From Tricholoma matsutake (taxonomy: Eukaryota > Basidiomycota > Agaricomycetes > Agaricales > Tricholomataceae): a DNA stretch of 64,000 nt. Where the stretch lies: the NCBI GenBank assembly GCA_026075535.2, contig AP026539.1, forward strand, positions 6,138,001-6,202,000, given 5' to 3'. Numbering within the stretch: position 1 is the stretch's first letter; the number at the start of each line of letters is the position of its first letter. Positions 54,880 to 64,000 of this stretch are shown one piece after another. The translations under genes were made by a program, and so were the position numbers. A model generated the notes under the pieces. The model made no database searches, was not told the DNA's origin, and saw only the letters and a list, made by a program, of their open reading frames with translations.

Positions 54880-56930
54880 ATGATGAACAACATGCAGTTG
54901 CTGCATGAATGTAAAGATAGCCATGATGATCATTTCTGTGAGCACCCTAACCCCCAATTGCAATTAGCACCCGAGATTGCTACCAATGATACCCCGGCCA
55001 TCGAAGATGCACTTGAAGGCATTGATGACTCTCAAATCTTGCAACATTTAGAGTCAATCGATGATTGTTATTCAGAACACAAAAACTGTACCAATTTCAA
55101 TACACTTGACTGTGTACAGCATGCCGAGCAAGGAGGCTTGTTTGATGTAACACCATCAGATGCTCATCACAGAATTTCACCGGCTGACTATATTCATGTT
55201 GAACAACTGCATCTTAATTCTGACGATCTAGAACACCTATGGAAGACTGAATATGATCACCGTCGTGATACATGGAAGCAAAAGATGATGACTACTCATG
55301 CAAATGATGGTATCTTTTCCACATCTACTGCAGACAGTGCAATGAGAAGCACCACCATCATCAATGGAAATGGTTCGCAAGCAATGACAAGCTTGAGAGT
55401 GTTAGAGTCCCTTATCCCTTCAATAGAACTTCAATCCGATAATTGTATGCTGGCAAACATTGTTGATGCGGAGCAATTAGTGTGCAAATGGTTATTGAAC
55501 CCAGAGCAACAACAAGCTTTTAAAATCATCACTGAACATAGCATACATTGGCATGAGAACCCATTGAGAATGTTCATATCAGCCGCTGCTGGAACAGGAA
55601 AAATGAGAGTAATCAATGCTGTGAAAGATTTCTTTGGGCAGAGAGGACAACCGAGACAATTCCGACTGTCTTCATACATGGGCATTGCTGCTCGTCACAT
55701 TTCCGGCATGACTCTTCATTCTCTTCTCTGTTTAAGTGCGAAGAAGAGCAAGAAATCGAATGATAAATCCCATCGAGATTTGATGGCGATGTGGGAAGAC
55801 ATTGATTACTTATTCATCGATGAAGTCTCGATGATTAGCTGCCAATTTTTGTGTAGAATCAGTGAGGCACTCAGCTTTGCGAAAGGTGATCCTCGAGCTT
55901 TCAGAGGCATGAACATTATCTTTGCTGGAGACTTTGGCCAACTGCCACCTGTGAGAGAGACAAGATTATATTTGCACATCGATACACAACAACAAGCTGC
56001 AACAACTCAACATCAGAAAATTGTGTTCGGAAAGTTACTGTGGCTCGCGGTCACAACAGTGATTATCCTTTGTCAATCAGAATGACAAATTGGCGACGAT
56101 AATAAAGTGTTCGTTGAGTTACTTGCATGCTGCACGAAGGCCAATGTACTGCCTATGATTACGACCTCTTGAACAGCTGCGTGATCAGACCTGAGATGAA
56201 CCTTAATTTTGATAGCGAACCATGGCGACATGCTCTGGTGATTGTATACAATAACATGGCAAAAGACGCAATCAATGTCCAAGCTGCTTCTGCATTTGCG
56301 AAACAAACAGGACAACAATTACACTGACACTATGCTGAAGATAAACATCTGAAATCAATAATTAATGAAGAACATCTCAGAGATTATCTAACTCATCTTC
56401 CATCTGGTCAAACTCAACAATGCCTTGGCTGAATCCCTCTCATGTTAGGCATGCCTGTGCTGATCTCCCAAAATTTTGACGTTGAAGGTGGAATTGTAAA
56501 TGGAAGTTGAGGCACTCTTACTCATATTCATTATCATACCGATACCAACGGCTGCAGACACTTGAAATTGGTCATCATGAACATCAGCGATAGCAGCGAT
56601 GACATCATGGGAATGTTACCTCCACACCATCTGCCAATTCTGATGGACTCTACAGAAATCACTTTCAGCCATCCATTTATGAAATGAAAATGCAGGATTC
56701 AATGTACACAAGTACCTGTGTTGCTGGCTTTTGCTATGACTGCCCATCGGGCTCAAGGACAAACTCTAAGTAATGTGATTGTAGATCTCCAATCTTGCAG
56801 AGGAACCAAAGCACCATATGTGATGATATCCTGCACTCGTTCTCTTGATGGTCTACTGATTTTGAGACCGTTTGACCATCGCAAAATTTGCTGTCAGCAA
56901 TCTGAAGATGTGCACAAAGAGAACCAATGA
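54880..56930 (+). pseudogene. Helitron PIF1-type helicase
   Basis: A 401-residue open stretch (54880-56085) and broken continuation. Motifs in order: NPEQQQAFKII (Q-like), FISAAAGTGKMRVINAV (Walker A, about 55570-55620, with Met where Ser/Thr is expected), SSYMGIAARHISGMTLHSLL, DYLFIDEVSMISCQFL (Walker B), FAGDFGQLPPV, and after breaks AMTAHRAQGQTLSNVIVDL with YVMISCTRSLDGLLILRPF (56730-56875). It would unwind DNA for the Rep domain. TGA codons at about 56084 and near 56430 replace expected Arg. Confidence 0.85.
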
Positions 56931-56945
56931 TTAGAATTATTAAAT

Positions 56946-58773
56946 GTGATCACGCTCCTAAAATTAGGTACAGACACTGAAAAACAAGAAGCATCTGAAT
57001 TAATGACAAATTATGACATTACCAAAGCCAATATTGGGAGTATCATACCTGACAGCCACAACAGCGACACGATAACTGCAAATGCTGAAAACACGCTAGA
57101 AAAATACCAATCTCAACTTGAAAAATATTTGCACCTTAATGACATTGAACAAATCTCTGTCCACTCAAAAGTGCCACTGCAGGCAGACAGTGATGATGAA
57201 TATGATGAAGAACAAGCTCACAATGGCAGGAACTGTGAGGATGACCCACATGCACAATGCAGTATATCAACAATTGTCAATAACCCATCAACCTCTCTCA
57301 CCACCATTGTCGACACCCCGCATTGCTCCTTCGATATTGAATCACAAGCAACTACACTCAGATGACACAAATGCCAACCACAACATGAATACACTCAGTC
57401 CCTGCCAACAGCTAAACGATGGCAACACAAGTAACGTCTTAGTAAGTTCTATAAATATCAGTCAACATCATCTCACCTAATTCGACATCACTTGTAAGAC
57501 ATCGCACTCCATGTTCGTCCATGACCATCACTGAACCTGAACATGACAGAGCCTTCGCCCTTATTCCAAAATTGCAAGAAAGGATTTTACAAGAGCTTCG
57601 TGAAAGAGTTCACCAAGGAAACATTCAAAACACTCACATCACATTCCTGCGGCATCAATTTCTTTGATGAAAGAGAAAATCTGGACAGGAATGATAATCA
57701 TGTCTTTGTCAACAGCACCAGCAAATCGATGAAGTTGATGTTGTTCAGAGAAATTGCGCACTCCAGCTTAGGGATGCAGTTGGATTGAAAGCAGACAATG
57801 TGCATTCGTTCTTTTCATTGATGTGAACCAACATCTTATTTACTTCACCTCAGTTCATCGCCGACAGTTCCAAGCCTAAATACTGTCTTGCACTTGCCAA
57901 ACCGATGTGTGCCACTGAAAACATCAGTATTTTATTTGATAACACACGTCAAGAGTTACAAAACATATATAACGAGTTAACTACAGACAAACAACCAAAC
58001 ATGCAGACTGTGTTCTAACTCATATCGTCCCTCAACTAAAATTCGTAATCCACAGCAATTCGCTCACACTGATTGGATGAAATCTACCTCATCAATCAAC
58101 AGAGGTCCCCGAGATCTCATCCTTGTCTATTTTGGACCCATATACAGGGTATGTCCACATTAACTTCTATCAAGCACTTTGATTTTAACACAGCACAGAT
58201 ACCACCAACCATTGCCTCTACCTCAAACTCGCACACTATTGGAACCAAGCGAAAGCTAGTTGGAGAAGAGGATGATGAGGCTGATGATCACAAATCACAA
58301 AACGAGAGCAAGAATCAATCAAACACGTCTACATTGTCCACTGTCAACACACAGAAGATGACATATCCAACTGGTATGCAATGTTCTTATTATTTCACAT
58401 ATTTGTTGTATATTAAATTGCTCTGGTGGTGACAGAAAACGACATATATGTCAGCACTCATTACAACCCATGTCTGTTGCCAGATGGCGGCAGCAACTTA
58501 TTTCGCCATCATGAAGCCAACCTCATGCAACATGACGTTAGAGACATCGACCTCTATCTGATCCCTCCTTGGGAATACTATGACAAACTGCATGCTGGTA
58601 CCATGATATTATGCGATGTCACACTGCACATGTATCAAATGGTGATCCCCAATGCAAGCGCAAGCCAACCAAAAATGAGAAAGGGATGTAACGTACATTC
58701 ATACAAAACATATTCATCTCTCACCATAACAGACATTCAAAATCAACATGGAGACCATCAGAGTCGTCGCTAA
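56946..58773 (+). pseudogene. Helitron C-terminal region
   Basis: Decayed acidic/Asn/Gln-rich segments (56946-58420), with KRKLVGEEDDEADDHKSQNE near 58250-58310, end in a better conserved block: ANLMQHDVRDIDLYLIPPWE and YYDKLHAGTMILCDVTLHMY (58520-58635). I have seen a PPWxxYxxLxxGTxxL pattern in other mushroom Helitron or Helitron-captured proteins. Its role is unknown. It may be a captured host fragment or a genuine C-terminal domain. Confidence 0.5.
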
Positions 58774-58949
58774 ATTGGATCTGCCAATTGAAATTCATCA
58801 CTGACCAGTGTTGCCCACCGCAATGGGACTTACAACCTCTGCTGAGCATTCTACCATTCACGAGTAGATACTACACTTACTCCTTGCTCTCAGTTCAAAG
58901 TCTTTCATGAAGAGACCGACAACAATGCAGCAAACAATGAGTTGCTAAT

Positions 58950-59375
58950 TATAAGGGCAACCTAAGCCTCTAGCAAAGGGAAATCCGAAGTTAAAATTAT
59001 GCTACATAATACAGGGATTGGGGGCGCACCTAGCAAAGGGAAATCCGAAGAGAAAACTCTAAGGATCCCCTTGCTGATGCCCAGTATATGTGAAGACGAC
59101 AAAAATCAAATATAACCTAAAAATAGAAAAAGGCGGAGATAGGCGGATCAAGGCCGCCGAATGACATCATACCAAGGGGTATGTGTCGGAAGGGGTACTC
59201 CGCCTCTAAATATAAAAGTGTCAACATATACAAACATGATAGCAAGGGAAAATTAGTAATAAAATCCGGAAAAATCATAGAAAATGAAGAATAGAAGGAA
59301 ATGAGGTGGGGAAAAATATGGGACGAACATAAAAAATAGGAAAAACACACAGGGCACCCCCCTAGTCCCCTTACA
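58950..59375 (-). repeat. gypsy3 3' LTR (boundaries approximate)
   Basis: The right edge is firm: on the minus strand the LTR starts TGTAAGGGGACTAGG right after a purine tract (AGAGAGGGGGTGA, 59376-59388). The left edge is inferred at TATAAGGGC near 58950, probably a mutated TGTAAGGGC, giving about 426 bp. Inside, CTAGCAAAGGGAAATCCGAAG-like direct repeats of 21-22 bp lie at about 58971 and 59031. The partner LTR is outside the window. Confidence 0.6.
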
Positions 59376-59388
59376 TCACCCCCTCTCT
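59376..59388 (-). promoter_or_regulatory. gypsy3 polypurine tract
   Basis: Minus-strand AGAGAGGGGGTGA directly precedes the TGTAAGG start of the LTR, the expected position for the plus-strand primer. Confidence 0.75.
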
Positions 59389-59410
59389 AAGATGCATCGC
59401 CCTGATGCAT

Positions 59411-62400
59411 TCAAAATCGTATACGACCAAAGTCCGTGACTTGAATGCGACGCGGTGCAGCAGTGTGCCGTCGGTGGAATTCCTTGATTAACCGAGGGGC
59501 ATTTACATCAGACTCTTCGACCCATGAGTTCTCCTCATACCCATAACCCTTCCAATTTACCAAATACTGGAGTTTTCCTTGACGCAAACGGCTGTCCAAG
59601 ATTGACTCGACTTCATATTGGGGTTCTCCCTCGATCACTGTAGGTGGTGGTGGTGGGTGTGAATGGCGTCCCGGGAACGGATCTGGGGGAGCTGGAAGCA
59701 ATTTGACGACATGGAAGACAGGATGGAGTCTGGACATGGAGGCTGGGAGGCATAGACGATAGGCATGTGTTCCAACGCACTTGACAATGGGGAAAGGTCC
59801 CAAGAAGCGATGAGCGAGTTTCTTGGATGGACGTGTAGTGGAGATGTCACTGGAGTCAAGATAAACTCGATCACCAACCTTGTACTGAGGGGTTGGGGAG
59901 TGGCGCTGGTTGTAAAATCGTGCCATGTCGTCCTTCACCTTTGCTAAGGCTGCCCTTGCCTCCTCCAAGCTATCCCTCATGCGTTCTGTGAACTCATTCA
60001 CTGTCTCGATGTGTGAGGGAGTTTGGCGAGGTTCAAATCCCATGCGTGGATGTCATCCAGTGTCTAAGAGGAAAGGGGTCTGTTGAGTGGAAGCATGGAC
60101 ATGGTTGTTGTACCCAAACTCGGCCAAAGGAAGGAGATCATCCCAATCGTCCTGTTATTCATTGACAAAGAGGCGGATGTACTGCTCCAGTTCCTGGTTG
60201 ACTCGCTCCGTCTGGCCATCAGTTTGTGGGTGATAAGCAGTTGAAGCGAGGAGTTTGATCCCCAGGAGTCGGTACAGCTCACGAGTGAACTCTGCCATGA
60301 ACTGAGGGCCACGATCCGAGAGGAAGGCACCAGGAAGTCCATGTAATTTCCACATGTGGTGGAGGTAGAGTTGAGCGGCACCTAGGGCACTGACAGTGGT
60401 GTGAGTGGGAATGAAGTGAGCACGTTTTCCCACTGAGTCAACTGTGCACATCACCGCATCAAACCTGTTTGACTCTGGCAATTCCACCACAAAGTCGACG
60501 CTGACGACATCCCAACGACTCTCTGGAACAGGAAGAGGGTGTAGCTCACCAATAGGCTTGCGACGAGGGACCTTGGTGCGTAAGCAAAGGTCACAAGTGC
60601 GACAATACTGACCAATGAGCCGTGACATTTGTGGCCACCAATAGTTCCGTGAGGTGAGCTCCAAGGTTTTCCAGCGTCTGGGGTGGCCAGCAATCTGTGA
60701 GTCATGGTGTTGGGATATGATGCGCCGGCGAAGGTCTGGGTCATTGGGAACATAGATGCGATCCCTGAAATACAACAAGTCCTCCTTTTCAGCCCACTCT
60801 GCCGCACGTAAGGAAAGGGTCGATCCCTTCCTCAGTTCTTTAACAGCTCGGGCGACAACATCCTCATGTAAACCGCTACGGTTTGCGCAACGAATGTCAC
60901 GTAGAATGTCCTGCTCCTCGCCCTGGGGTACGATGCCTTCCAGTGCCCAAATGGTGAACAGGTCTGGCTGCAACAGCACAATGTTTTGGTTGTCACCGCT
61001 GCCATCCCCATGGTCTGCACGTCGGGATAGGGCATCGGTCTTCCCCATGCTGCGACCCGGACGGTGGTGCAAGGAGAAGTCGAATCTAGATAGATACAGG
61101 GACCAACGAGCTTGACGACGGTTCAATTTCTTGGCCGTCATGAAGTACTCGAGGTTCTTGTGATCCGTCCAAATTTCCACCTTGTGTTGGGCACCCTCGA
61201 GGAAGTGTCGCCACTCCTCAAGCACACGCATTATCGCCAACATCTCCTTGTCATGGATCTCGTAGTTTCTCTCTACAGCACTAAGGCTTTTGGAGTAGAA
61301 CGCAACAGGATGCCACTTCTGGTCCTCCGGAGACTGCTGAGACAACACAGCGCCCATCGCAAAGTCAGAACTGTCAGCTTCTACATGAAAAGGACGCGAA
61401 TTGTCAGCAAAGGTAAGGATCGGAGCGGAAGTGACCATCTCCTTAAGCTTTTCGAACGCCTCCTGTTGTGCATTATCCCACCTCCATGCCTCCTTTCCTG
61501 TCAAGTCGAACAGCGGTCGTGCATGATGTGAGAAATCCTTGATAAAACGCCGATAAAAATTGATGAAGCCCAGGAAAGACTGCACCTCCTTCTTGTTCGT
61601 GGGCGTCGGCCAAGCTGTGACCCCGTTTACCTTGATAGGATCCATCTCCACTTGACCCTCCGAGATAATCAGGCCGAGGTACTCGATCTTGGTCCTTTCG
61701 AACTCGCATTTGTCCTGACGAAGGTAGAGTTTGTACCGTCGAAGTCACTCTAGGACGAGGCGCGTGATGCGATGGTGCTCTTCAACCGTGCGAGTGAAGA
61801 TGAGGATGTCGTCGAGATAGATGCAGACAACACCTTCGAGGATGAGGTCATGGAAGATGTCGTTCATCATGGTCTGAAAGGTGGCAGGGCTATTAGTAAG
61901 GCCAAAGAACATGACAAGCGGTTCAAAAAGACCACGGTTGGTATGAAAGGCTGCCTTCCACTCATCTCCCTCCTTTATCCTCACATTATTATAGCCCCAA
62001 TGGACATCGAGCTTGGTGAAGTATCAGGCTCCACGGAGCTGGTTTACGAGTTCGGAGATGAGGGGTAGTGGGTAGCGATTTTTGACCGTGATGTTGTTGA
62101 GTCTTCTGTAGTCTTGAACCGGTCGAAGTGAGCCATCCTTCTTCTTGACAAAGAAAAAGGGAGAGGCCATGGGTGACTTCGATGGTCGAATACGTCCAGA
62201 GGCCAGGTGCTCATTGATGAACTGGTCAAGCTGCCATTGTTCCTCCGGAGAGAGAGGATAGACCTTGCAGGATGAAGGGGTTGCACCGGGGGTGAGTTCG
62301 ATCACGTGATCCCATGGCTTACGTGCAGGAAGAGAGTCGAATGACTCCTTGGAGAACACGTCTTCAAACTCATGGAGATGAGGGAGTAAGGAGTTAGTAG

Positions 62401-63298
62401 AGGATTTAGCAGCGTTGTTTTTGTGGAAGGCCTCGGCGAGGTGTTGGGATATGTTCGATGTGGCACACACCTCATGCGATGAGCAAATCGCAGTGTAGAA
62501 GATCCGATCACCCTCCTCCACTTCCTCTGGGTCCTCATCATCATCATCCGAGTCCGGCATTAGATCAGGAACCCCTTCCAATTCCACTTCAGGTATAGGC
62601 AGGGGTCCAGCACGACACTTCTGAGTTCGTCGTATTGCCGCCTTCTGTCCACGACGTTCTTGCCTGGCTTCTGTGAAACACGTCCGACAGCGGGATGGAC
62701 ATCGGCTCATGGTAACCTCCCCGGTGCGCCAGTCGACCTCTGGGTTATGGTCTCGAAGCCATGGATATCCCAAAATCGCCTTTTGCTTTCCTAATTGAGT
62801 GACAGCAAAAAGGGCACGCTCACTATGATCTTTGTAACAGAGAACCAGGTCTGCAACCTCTCAGATGGCACCAGCTTCATTTGGGGATCCATCCACGTTA
62901 TATACAGGTATCAGACATGAGAGTGAGCGAGTATTTAGACGATGTTGTTGTACCAGATGGGAATCGATGAAGAGACCAGTCGCACCAGAGTCCAGGAGCG
63001 CAGAGACACCGAGTATCTGTCCAGTGTCGGTCGTCTGCAGTTCGATGGCTAGGTTCAAGGAATGTGCAGAGGGAGTGGATGCCACAATATACTTGTGTGG
63101 TAGTTTACGCTCCCATGATTTAATTTTGGGACGTGGAGTAGAAGGAGAGATGGGGAGAGCAGGTACGTCTTTAGCCAACTTCGAAGGGTCAGAGAGGGGA
63201 GCAGTCACAGAAATGGATTCATTCTCCAGGGATTCAACTGACAAGACTTCAAAGTGGTTATGGACAGGCAGTGAGGGCGTACGATTCACTCGCTGCAA
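59411..63298 (-). pseudogene. gypsy3 protease, RT, RNase H, integrase and chromodomain
   Basis: From high coordinates: protease with SALLDSGATGLFIDSHLV (about 62955-63010), RT with [38 protein letters not shown] and intact IYLDDILIF (about 61805-61835), the thumb KKEVQSFLGFINFYRRFIKD, and RNase H (FHVEADSSDFAMGAVL, WTDHKNLEYF). Integrase follows with a finger (SQHHDSQIAGH..CDLCLRTK), VVSVDFVVELP, FLSDRGPQF and AYHPQTDGQTERVNQELEQ, so D, D and E are present. The end is GDRVYLDSSDI, a GPFPIVKCVG module and the chromodomain YEVESILDSRLRQGKLQYLV, NWKGYGYEENSWV. Internal stops fall near 62859, 62025, 61746, 60155 and 60047. The chromodomain would target integration to marked chromatin. Confidence 0.92.
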
Positions 63299-64000
63299 AT
63301 AGGAAAATCCTGCTCCTCTACAACTTCCAGCTTAACCTCCTCTGCAACTTGATCCTTCGCTTCCTCAACATCTACAAGTGCCAACAAATCTTGCAGGAGT
63401 TCGTCTCGTCCCTCGGGGGTGAGCATGCAGATATCCTGACGATGGGGACACGCTCCAGCCCTGTGTCCAGGTTCCCCACAACGGTAGCAGAGATCCAACT
63501 TACGTGCACGGCTGCGGGCTGCATCAACATCCATTGGTACTGGGATATTGACGGCTGGTGTGGGAGTTTGATGAGCAGGAATGGGGTTAGGGCGGGGGAG
63601 GCTTCGATTGAAGGTGTAGGGTGTATGAGTGGTAGTTGGAGCATGGAATGCCGCATTTGTGAGTCGGTTCTCGTCACAGAGTGAAGCAGCTTCATACCAA
63701 GCAAGGATATCATCGTCCGCTGGGCGCCCTTCCAACATCTGTGCAATCTGGTCCTGAATTTCTCGGTTGAGCCCCCGTCGGAACTTCACCACTACTGGTA
63801 ACCCACTCCCATACCCTGCCATGTCCACCAAATCCTTGAACTCATCGATATAGTCGTCCACGGATCAACGTCCCTGGTGGTAAGCAGATGACTCAAGTCG
63901 TGTCACTGCTCGGTGGCGTTCATTGAGGGGGCAGAAGTGGCGTACGAACTCAGCTCGAAAGTCACCCCAAGTGGAGAAAGGTAGAGAACTGAGTTCTTTA
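63286..64000 (-). pseudogene. gypsy3 Gag, C-terminal part
   Basis: Partial because the window ends. It contains the retrotransposon gag core (STWGDFRAEFVRHFCPLNER, then SVDDYIDEFKDLVDMAGYGS) and the CCHC knuckle CYRCGEPGHRAGAC (about 63440-63485). A TGA near 63864 replaces the Arg expected before SVDDYIDEF. The end (DVEEAKDQVAEEVKLEVVEE) runs to a stop at about 63286 and overlaps the start of protease by 13 bases, which suggests a frameshift or separate translation. Confidence 0.88.

Larger units (their letters stand above)
49250..58945 (+). mobile_element. Helitron (Rep/helicase rolling-circle transposon), decayed
   Basis: Plus-strand protein segments in Helitron order: accessory N-terminal ORFs, a DUF6570-like segment, Rep/HUH domain, PIF1-type helicase, and a C-terminal region. 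Two MITEs split it (51919-52474 and 53262-53514). Ends are unresolved: neither a TC start nor a hairpin-CTRR end is convincing. A 9-bp perfect stem (CCCACTACT-TT-AGTAGTGGG, 49273-49292) lies close to the left edge. The right edge abuts the gypsy3 LTR at about 58950. Confidence 0.8.
58950..64000 (-). mobile_element. gypsy3: Ty3/gypsy chromovirus-type element, 5' end outside window
   Basis: LTR, then chromodomain, integrase, RNase H, RT, protease and gag read leftwards from the window end. Overall similarity to known mushroom Ty3/gypsy elements is high and the frame is continuous except for six stop codons. All six lie at expected Arg codons. It is the least rearranged retroelement here. Confidence 0.9.

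Noticed and set aside
49273..59036. Helitron termini: the hairpin at 49273-49292 and CTAG at 58971 or 59031
   Set aside because: The hairpin is at the wrong end for a Helitron 3' terminus, and the CTAG sites lie in the gypsy3 LTR repeats.

Overview
This window is nuclear DNA from a filamentous basidiomycete, most likely an Agaricomycete. The evidence is short (47-88 nt) GT-AG introns, a DUF7330 gene, an OXLD1-type gene, and a dense mix of basidiomycete transposon families. No species can be named from the sequence alone. About 80% of the window is mobile-element DNA, much of it nested and decayed. One island at about 39.8-47.0 kb holds ordinary host genes.

Layout. (1) 0.8-10.3 kb: a Tnp2-type transposase remnant split by a MITE, then a decayed copy of a repetitive basidiomycete protein gene (+). 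That gene is split by a solo LTR (3300-8896), which is itself split by a 4.24-kb hAT transposon with a perfect 8-bp target duplication. (2) 10.6-22.9 kb: a TIR element ('A') containing a complete 10.35-kb Ty3/gypsy element on the minus strand. (3) 23.2-37.4 kb: a second Ty3/gypsy element broken into oppositely oriented pieces. Between the pieces lie a pogo-like transposase remnant and a Tc1/mariner-like element, which carries a second TIR element of the A family (A', 32101-34284). (4) 37.6-38.2 kb: an hAT 3' fragment. (5) 39.8-46.9 kb: host genes, namely DUF7330 (-), OXLD1-like (+), ribosomal protein eL20 (-) and intradiol dioxygenase (+). (6) 48.0-49.2 kb: a LINE ORF1 remnant. (7) 49.3-58.9 kb: a Helitron with Rep and PIF1-type helicase regions, split by two MITEs. 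(8) 58.95 kb to the end: a third Ty3/gypsy element (-) that runs out of the window.

Three observations stand out. First, two unrelated Ty3/gypsy lineages each carry, between integrase and 3' LTR, an extra gene on the opposite strand with a paired Cys cluster and an intron at the first CxxC. Second, both copies of TIR element A carry two outward-facing tRNA-like modules, an array of short hairpins and a palindromic minisatellite. Third, almost every in-frame stop in the retroelements sits where an Arg CGA codon is expected, and several catalytic residues are lost by the same change. This points to CpG-methylation-driven decay.

How the genes work together: only the 39.8-47.0 kb island looks functional for the host, with translation (eL20), a probably mitochondrial OXLD1-type protein and aromatic-ring cleavage (intradiol dioxygenase). 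The rest is a layered record of insertions, and target duplications allow the order of events to be read.
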